From assembly GCA_020465985.1 (NCBI GenBank), contig JAANYP010000273.1:1-64000 (forward strand): a DNA stretch of 64,000 nt. The letters run 5' to 3'. Every line of letters begins with the position of its first letter. Positions within the stretch are counted from its first letter, which is position 1. A program made the position numbers and the translations under genes. Shown piece after piece: positions 57,106 through 64,000 of this stretch. The notes under the pieces were generated by a model, which was given only the letters and a program-made list of their open reading frames with translations, did no database searches and was not told the DNA's origin. The stretch comes from Centrapalus pauciflorus. Taxonomy: Eukaryota > Streptophyta > Magnoliopsida > Asterales > Asteraceae.

Positions 57106-58966
57106 GCACAGGAAACTCAAATTTCTCTTCAGAGTTTCATATTTGATTCATTATTTCACTTGCTTGATCATTTTAGGAATTCTGACTTTTTATTCATACT
57201 CTTCATATATGAGCTTTATGCTTTACGCAATAATCTATTCAGATAACAACTCAATATATGAGTTAGCTCATATATCCCTTCGTTCGATCTTGAGCCAGTT
57301 ATGGCTTTTTAAATCTCTCACTGAATTATTGCAAAATCTTCATTTGCTATCTTATGCAATCACATAAGAGATTTTTAAGATTTCTAATTATCAGTTATGT
57401 ATTCACTTTGTGGGCTTTTGAGATTTAACTTTATATCTCTTTTCAATTTAACTTGCAGCTCAATTTATATAACAATTTGCTCATATCTCTTTTCATTTGC
57501 TCTTGAAATAGATACAGAGCTTTTCGGAAGTCTGAAATCTGTATTTTTTTATGTTTCATTTATTGATGATGTTTCAATCATCAATCACTTAACCAATTTC
57601 TGATTTATGTTGTCTTGTTATGAAGATTTATAATTTTTTCTTCGCTCTAACAAACCAATGGAATCAATCTTCCGGCACAACAATCGGAGTCAACTCTTCG
57701 TGTAACGACTCCATCTTACCTACCTTGGTCTCAAATTGCGCTGCCATATCCGCTAAATCTTTTATGTAAGTAGCCTTTCGAGAAGCAGAATCCTCCATGA
57801 TGATCGAGTGTTTAGAAGCCGAGAATGAGATTGAGGCGAAATATTTGGAATGTTGTATTTAGAGCTTGTCGATCAAAACAGAAGTTATAATCTATCACAT
57901 TTTCTTCGCAACGATTTCAACGGTTGATGGATATTTCAAACAAGTCAGATATGATCCCGAACTTGAAGAGATCATACGCTTTAGAATCTTCCAGCGAGTA
58001 AGAATATTAACAACATAGAAAACAAATATTATACGGAATCGAATTCTAAGGAACAAGTTGATAGAAATCAATAATTTACTTTGGCTTTCTCGGTGTGATT
58101 CATTAGACATGACGGCAGATTCTATTATTGAAGTCAGATCTCGAGTTACCAGTGTTCTAAAACCGTCTCCACGACCATTTAGATCATCTTCTACTTTATC
58201 GTCATCGCCTTCCTCTATTAGTTCATTGTGTAATTCGGTCAAGAGGCTTCGACAAAACAATAATCTTTGATTCTGTTTAATTATATGTATAGACTTAGGC
58301 TTGAATCTTCATTGATGAATTTCTGAATTTGAAATTACTTTACTATTTTGACGGAAGCTTTTCATTTATATACAAATAGGTGGAATAAGAATTCCATATG
58401 GACTATCTCACTAGTCTCGCATTGACACAATGAGAATCCAACACTTACATCTATATTGACATATATCAGACTTTTCATTGGCCATTTATGACCAATTGCT
58501 TGACTTTACAAAGATCTCAATCTATTTCTTTATCACTCTCGCTTTGTTCCTTTGACTTCTTTGATTCTCGTTCAAATTGTCATTCGGTGTTTAACAATTT
58601 GATTCAAATACTTTTCTCATTAATATTTATTGGATCAACTACTTCTACCTCTGTCTCATTAAGAGACACGTTGTAATCATTCAGATTACAAGGATTTACG
58701 AAGTAGCTTGTGTTTTAAGATTATATTTTGAATTCTTAAAGTTTTTGAATCATACACGATTCAGATTACAATACCTATATTGTTTATAGGTATAATTTCT
58801 GATTGGGAATGTATTTGAATCATAACTTCAACTGATACAACCCATATGTCATCCGCATTATTCACTATCGATGACAGGGTTATACAGTTTTACTCAATAC
58901 TTATTTTGGAATTGGAATTCTGATGATAACGGAATTAAATCATTTTAGCATATAAGAAATTTATTA
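57106..58966 (-). other. Unidentified insert replacing pol in element D
   Basis: About 1.86 kb, AT-rich, with no similarity that I can see to gypsy pol. It contains two modest minus-strand open frames: 58260-57895 (no ATG at its start; NELIEEGDDDKVEDDLNG, SIIESAVMSNESHRES) and 57798-57664 (44 residues from ATG, MEDSASRKATYIKDLADMAA, ETKVGKMESLHEEL). The second follows a leader-like stretch. These could be a captured host-gene piece or part of another retroelement's gag. I do not recognise them. Confidence 0.5.
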
Positions 58967-60211
58967 TTAGTTACCATTGGGGTCTTTTGGCGTCTCTGGT
59001 GTCTCCTCAACATCTTCAGCAGTTATATGGAAAGCTCGCGCCTTAGCTGTTGGCATCATTGTAGTACCCTGTTGGATCACTCTGCCAACTGGTTGTTCAG
59101 GATTAGTAAGCCGGTGTGCATTTAGACAATGTTTGACATAATGTCCACGTTCACCACAATTGTAGCATACGTCGTTTCTTTCTGGGCACTCATCGCTTCC
59201 ATGTCCAATCCGGTTACAAGTGTAACAGGTCACATCTCTAGGGTTGCAGCGTCCGCTATGAAATTTGTTACAACGTTTACACGGTCGTGCTCCTGACTGT
59301 ATGGAATAAACTCTAGTCTTCTGAGGTGTAGAAGATGCTTGCGACTGCTGCTGACTGGACTTTGATGAACCGAAGAATCTACTGGACTTCTGTTTCTTAG
59401 GTGGAGATGGACTTGTAGGACTTATAGCCATCATAACTGGTTCATAACTCGAATCTGTGAATTCTCGCTCCACCATCCTTGCTGCTTCCACAATACTTAG
59501 ATACGTTTTGAACTTTATGCTACTCATTTGTCTTCTATATATTGGATTCAGACCCAGTCTGAATCGGTTTATCTTACGTTCTTCAGTTGCTACTTGATAT
59601 GACGAGTAGCCGCAAAGTCTCGAGAACTCATGCTCATATTCATCAACGGTCTTAGTTCCTTGTTTCAATTGCATCAACTGCATCTCGAGTTCGTCTTGTT
59701 TGTATGTTGGACAGTATTTGGCATTGAACATCTCCAAGAACTGTTCCCAGTCCAGTGTCATAATTGCTTCCTCACCATAGATGCTTCTTTGTGTTTTCCA
59801 CCAGGCTCTAGCAGCTCCAACGAATAGTGCTGTAGCAAACTTAACTCTATTGCTGTCCAGACATTCTGAGATACTGAATATCTCTTCAGTATGACTTATC
59901 CAATCTAACGCTTTTATTGGGTCTACTGTGCCTTCAAACGTTAAGGCACCACTCGCTTTGAAATCTTTAAATCTACAGCCTTTTGGTTGCACAACTCGTT
60001 TATTGACATGCTCATCATCAGAATCGGATTCGCTTGACTGTTCAGTTTGCTTCTTTTTATGTTTATTTCTCTTTTCAGTTTTCTTTATTGATTCAATTTG
60101 CTCTAGCATAAACTTGTTTTGTTGCTCATTATTCTGGGTTATTAGTTGTTGCATCATTTCCAGGACTTGCTCTGGGGTCATGCCACCTGGTGGTCCACCT
60201 TCTCCTGACAT
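58967..60211 (-). CDS. Gag of element D, 414 residues, intact
   Basis: Start set at ATG 60211 (MSGEGGPPGG), matching the MSGSGSGD start in element A; an in-frame ATG five codons upstream is less likely. It parallels A's Gag throughout: EMMQQLITQNNEQQNK, GCRFKDFKASGALTFEGTV, ARAWWKTQRSIYGEEA, GTKTVDEYEHEFSRLCGYS. The zinc region is CKRCNKFHSGRC, CYTCNRIGHGSDEC, CYNCGERGHYVKHC. It ends after FHITAEDVEETPE with an unrelated TPKDPNGN, exactly before where A's protease begins. The preserved frame in a pol-less element suggests that Gag is still under selection or the loss is very recent. Confidence 0.9.
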   Translation of the reverse strand: MSGEGGPPGGMTPEQVLEMMQQLITQNNEQQNKFMLEQIESIKKTEKRNKHKKKQTEQSSESDSDDEHVNKRVVQPKGCRFKDFKASGALTFEGTVDPIKALDWISHTEEIFSISECLDSNRVKFATALFVGAARAWWKTQRSIYGEEAIMTLDWEQFLEMFNAKYCPTYKQDELEMQLMQLKQGTKTVDEYEHEFSRLCGYSSYQVATEERKINRFRLGLNPIYRRQMSSIKFKTYLSIVEAARMVEREFTDSSYEPVMMAISPTSPSPPKKQKSSRFFGSSKSSQQQSQASSTPQKTRVYSIQSGARPCKRCNKFHSGRCNPRDVTCYTCNRIGHGSDECPERNDVCYNCGERGHYVKHCLNAHRLTNPEQPVGRVIQQGTTMMPTAKARAFHITAEDVEETPETPKDPNGN

Positions 60212-60395
60212 AGTTCTGAAATTCAAATCACTAAATATTTAGATCATTGGTCTAGCACATCGTACCCTTTCATGCCCAGTCCTACTAGTCTCTGAAACCT
60301 ATCTTAGTTCAAGCCATCCTGTCATGATTGATACTATAGCATTGCACAAGTTTGAGATCATGTATTACACGTAATACAATGATTCACTCAAACTA

Positions 60396-60409
60396 TTGCT
60401 CTGATACCA
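60396..60409 (-). other. Element D primer-binding site (initiator Met tRNA)
   Basis: Minus strand TGGTATCAGAGCAA, three bases inside the 5' LTR, with the same spacing as in element A. Confidence 0.9.
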
Positions 60410-61662
60410 TCCTGTGAGACCCTCTGATTTCTCAAAGGTCTCAAGTCAAGGCCCAGTAGCAACGCAATATCAATCATGAAACTAAGATAAAATTAACAGT
60501 TGCGGAATAAAAGTTAATTACAATCAGAGATAATTTTTAAGTAATAGGGGCAGACTTCTAGACTATTACATCAAAGCACAAAATGTAAACTAGCCCCGAA
60601 CCCCAAAGCTCTATCTTTAATCAAATACCAAGGTATTGGAACAGGTTCTAATGCACTTCAAGCTCTTTCAAGTCCTGACCTATGAACTAGGTCCAGCCAA
60701 TCCTTTTCCTTTACCTGAAAAATAATGCAACAACGGGGTAAGCTTAATTGCTTAGTGAGAATGTAGAATTTCACATTTAACATGCAATTATGAACGCGGA
60801 AGCACATGCACTGCACTCGGCTCATGCACGGCTCAGCTCTATATGCACTGCACTAGGCTCATGCACAGCTCAATCTCGAAGGGTCATTGGCCAATTAATG
60901 CTCTTTTGATGCGCGACTTTGCTCAGCTCCCAGTTATAAAACTGTTGTTGCTCTTGAGACTTTTAGACAATTTCATAAGGAATGCTCGGATGATGATAAA
61001 TCCATACACACGCATCATTAGTGGGGATCAGCCACGTACTGGGCTAGCTACCAGTAAAAGCTCTATATGGATATCATCGGAATGCTCAGCTCTAGCTACC
61101 CTCTGTGCTTTCATCACGTAAATCAGCACATCATAAGCCTAACATTAACCCAACACTGAGCAATAGTGATGGTGTTAAGCTTAACAATCAAGTGACTCGT
61201 CAAAGAATCGAATCTAGAAGAAGAAATACTCAGCTCAACAAATCATAGTAAATATACTATGACAATATTTCAATAAGCTCAAGATCAGAATATCAATAAA
61301 TCAGATTCATGCAACAAAAGTCTCAATTCACATAATATGCAGTTAAAATGAAATCTACAACTCACAGTTACTGGTTATTTGTGCTCTTTTATTTTCTGGC
61401 TCTGGCTCTGTTGCTCACAATCTGTAGTGGATAGAACCACTATCTGACTTATATCAGACTTTCAGATGCTCGCCATTTTGCTCGTTGCTCAATCTGTTAT
61501 TAATATCATTTCTGATATTTATTAGCTCTTTGATTCATTTGAATAATTTATCAGATATTTATTCGTTAGTTTGGTCTTTTAATCTCAATCATTTCGTATC
61601 TTGATTATATAATCATCAATCTTATCAAAATCTTTCTTTAAATTCAAATTTGAAGCCTTTAT

Positions 61663-61978
61663 GTATTAGATTCGAACACATTCGAATCTAAGAAATAGAT
61701 TCGAAGCATGCAGGAAGTTAAACTCGAATCCTTATCATAATATAGGATAGATTCGAAAATAATTCATAGATTCGAGATTAATACCTAGATTCGAAGCTAA
61801 TAGACTTGAAATGGGAACTTAGACTCGAAACAGATATATAGACTCGAACATGCCTATAGATTCGAAGCACACAATAGATTCAAAGCCATACTAGATTCGA
61901 AGTACACTACACAATTCGAATCTAGTGGCTTAGATTCGAAATTCATGTAGATTCGAGGCATTTGAATATCTCGAATCT
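61663..61978. repeat. TAGATTCGAA array in element D 5' LTR
   Basis: Twin of 55998-56312 with one visible change (TAGACTTGAA). Confidence 0.85.
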
Positions 61979-62390
61979 GATCATCTTTATAATTTTAAAT
62001 CACCCGTTTTAAGACTAAAAATTACCAAAATATGTTAAGTATTACCCCTAATCTTTCTTATTTATACTTATTCTAGTTAAATCTTAAGTTAAAGTAGCTT
62101 AAATCTCATCAAAATAGCAAATTCGAGTTTATTTCTAAAAACTGAAAGATATAAAACTTAAAACGTAAATTCTTACCTTGAATTCATGCGTAATCATTCA
62201 TGCAAATGCATAATCTTGTAGTACTCTTCGCAATCTTCCCGATGACGTATAAATCTTGGAAATCCGACGGTCAGTTTGGTAGAAATCTTAGAGAGAGAGT
62301 AGAGAGAGAGTAGAGAGAGAAATTCTAGAGAGAGAGTCTAGAGAGAGAGAGTGAATCTGATTTTATGAACTTAAAATCCGTTTATATACT

Positions 62391-62398
62391 TTAACTAG
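62391..62398 (-). promoter_or_regulatory. TATA box of element D 5' LTR
   Basis: Minus strand TATATAAA, followed about 40 bases on by CT repeats (plus-strand GAGAGA), the same arrangement as in element A. Confidence 0.6.
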
Positions 62399-62597
62399 TT
62401 ATGTTTGCTACTTAACCCACTATACTTTTGTATTTTACGTATCTTTTAATTTACTCATCTTTAATAATTAATATCATATATATAATTTTAAATAAATATT
62501 TTCAAACTTAAATAACTTACATCATAAATAATGTAATAAAATTACATTATTATCTCAAAATCAGATATTTAGTTGGGCTAAAAGTTGGGTTGTTACA

Positions 62598-62602
62598 CAT
62601 CT
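62598..62602. repeat. Element D target duplication, right (CATCT)
   Basis: Exact copy of 54742-54746. Confidence 0.92.
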
Positions 62603-64000
62603 GAACTTCAAGAACATCAACAAACTCTGTAAGAAAGAGTTGGTGACAGGTTTGCCTTCTATGACCTTTGTTAAAGATAAACTCTGCACAGCTTGTGAGA
62701 AAGGCAAGCAGAGAAAATCATCATTTAAATCCGAACATAACTTCTCTATTGATACTCCTCTCTTCTTAATCCATATGGACTTGTTTGGACCTGTTAATGT
62801 CCCAAGTCTAGGAGGAAGAAGATACACTCTAGTAATGGTTCATGAGTTCTCCAGGTACACATTGGTTATCTTCTTGAAGAACAAAGGAGAGGCTGCTAGA
62901 GAAATTATTGGATTTGTGAAAAAGATGGAAATGTTGAACTCTGCCCAAGTAAAGCAGCTTAGAAGTGATCATGGTACTGAATTCAGAAACACTGCTCTTG
63001 AAGACTTCTGTGAAGAGAAAGGAATTACTCAAAACTTTTCAGCTGTAAGAACTCCACAACAAAATGGAGTGGCTAAAAGGAGAAACAGAACTCTCATTGA
63101 AGCTGCTAGAACCATGCTGTGTGCATCAGGTTTACCTTCATTATTCTGGGCTGAAGCTGTTAACACTGCCTGCTTCACCCAAAACAGATCCTTAGTGGTG
63201 AAAAGGTTCAACAAGACTCCCTATGAGCTGCTCAAAGGGAGGAAGCCAAATGTCAGTTACTTCCATATGTTTGGGTGTCCCTGCTTCATTCTGAATCAGA
63301 GGGGCCAACTGACAAAGTTTGAACCTAAAGCTGATGAAGGTGTGTTTGTTGGCTACTCTGCTATCTCTAAAGCCTACAGAGTATACAACAACAAAAGAAA
63401 GGTGATAGATGAATCTATCAATGTCACCTTTGAAGAGTCCAAGAATGCTACCACCAAAGCTGTCCCTGAATCAGTTTCAGGAGAATTAAACTTTGATGAT
63501 CTGATGCATTCAAACAATGAAGAGGACTCAAAAGCTTCCACAACACCCAGCGTGGAACCTGTTAATCATGATGGGCATGATGGTGATTATGTCAATACAC
63601 CCTGTGTGAATAAGTGTACTGACCTAATTACAATTGCATGTCCTGTACCTATCAATGCTGATCTTCCTGGTTCCTCTGCTGATATGTTCAATAGTGGTCA
63701 GTCATGTTCAACAAGTGAGCAGGCTCAAGACAACAGTGTGTCTGAAAATCTTGAGAGCTGTTCAACAGGACCTGTTGAAGATGCTGATAACTCAGGAGAA
63801 TCATCATTGAAGAATGATCCTAAGTGGATCAGGTGTCACCCCAATGATCAAATAATTGGTGATATCAACAAAGGGGTACAAACAAGGTGGGACAGCTTAG
63901 GGAACTTTTGTATGTTCTCTAGTTTTGTTTCACTAATGGAGCCAAAGAAAGTGGATGAAGCACTAAAAGATGCCAATTGGATCACTGCCATGCAAGAAGA
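62603..64000 (+). CDS. Pol of element G, integrase to RT start (partial)
   Basis: Open to the window edge. Zinc region CTACEKGKQRKSSF; integrase core HMDLFGPVNVPSLGGRR, then EFSRYTLVIFLKNKGEA, RSDHGTEFRN and QQNGVAKRRNRTLIEAA. In copia integrases the third catalytic residue is the E of AERRN; here it is K, which one G-to-A change would produce. VHEFSRY in place of the usual VDEFSRY is a second oddity. The C-terminal domain (YELLKGRKPNVSYFHMFG) and linker follow, and RT begins at MEPKKVDEALKDANW. The rest lies outside the window. Confidence 0.88.

Larger units (their letters stand above)
54747..62597 (-). mobile_element. Element D: gag-only Ty3/gypsy element (TR-GAG-like), recent
   Basis: 7.85 kb, with 2.19-kb LTRs that differ at only a handful of bases plus GA-repeat length. 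Read right to left: LTR, primer site, an intact gag, about 1.9 kb of sequence unrelated to pol, a short relic of the pol C-terminus next to the 3' LTR, LTR. The 3' internal border, primer site, LTR skeleton and Gag resemble element A. It lacks protease, RT, RNase H and integrase, so it must have moved with enzymes supplied from elsewhere. This is the plan described for plant terminal-repeat elements that keep only a Gag domain. Confidence 0.9.
60413..62597 (-). repeat. Element D 5' LTR (2185 bp)
   Basis: Pairs with 54747-56932. Contains a TTCGAA array (about 61663-61978), a GA tract (about 62287-62350) and a TATA box. Confidence 0.95.
50437..64000 (+). mobile_element. Element G: Ty1/copia, right end outside window, split by D
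   Basis: LTR, primer site, gag, protease and pre-integrase up to 54746, then integrase from 62603 onward to the start of RT at the window edge. Element D fills the gap and is flanked by CATCT. Gag has several frameshifts and pol carries a catalytic substitution, so this copy is not autonomous. About 5.7 kb of G itself is visible. Confidence 0.88.

Overview
This is plant nuclear DNA, almost certainly from a eudicot with a large, repeat-rich genome. The basis is Ty3/gypsy chromovirus and Ty1/copia LTR retrotransposons primed by initiator-Met tRNA, hAT MITEs with 8-bp duplications, and a FAR1/MULE-type transposase relic. The extra ORF3 carried by two of the copia elements resembles proteins I associate with asterids such as Asteraceae, but that placement is a weak inference. 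I see no intact host gene, no tRNA or rRNA gene and no CRISPR; the window is a stack of nested transposable elements.

Layout. (1) 1-15649: a decayed FAR1-related/MULE transposase gene on the minus strand (about 10795-14446). A 602-bp hAT MITE (12136-12737) interrupts its coding sequence. Downstream of it sits a full-length Ty3/gypsy chromovirus, here 'element A' (452-10211, minus, target duplication TGTAC), with an open gag-pol except for one 91-nt GT-AG intron inside reverse transcriptase. (2) 15650-18180: three long TA microsatellites and a 1.2-kb minisatellite of about 21-bp units that inverts half way, giving a foldback structure. (3) 18180-31012: an old degenerate copia pol ('F') split by the 9.9-kb copia 'element E' (18338-28279, plus). 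E has an internal polypurine tract, a hairpin and a broken third ORF after pol. (4) 31435-50196: a 441-bp hAT MITE holding copia 'element B' (31755-50070, plus, decayed), whose left LTR holds copia 'element C' (31839-45390, minus, 13.6 kb, LTRs nearly identical). C has open gag and pol and a downstream ORF3 that seems to have its own TATA box, leader and 1.4-kb intron. (5) 50437-64000: copia 'element G' (plus, runs off the window), interrupted in pol by 'element D' (54747-62597, minus). D is a gag-only gypsy element with nearly identical LTRs.

How the pieces work together. A and D share LTR architecture, primer site, 3' internal border and Gag, so D looks like a non-autonomous partner that supplies only Gag and could use polymerase and integrase from A-like copies. 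C and E share the order gag, pol, internal polypurine tract(s), ORF3. In both, ORF3 looks like an added module, and in both it follows a TATA-like box and leader. Insertion order follows from nesting: F before E; F region before hAT before B before C; G before D. B and F are decayed, E and G partly decayed; C and D look recent, and A looks recent in coding sequence but has a mosaic LTR pair.
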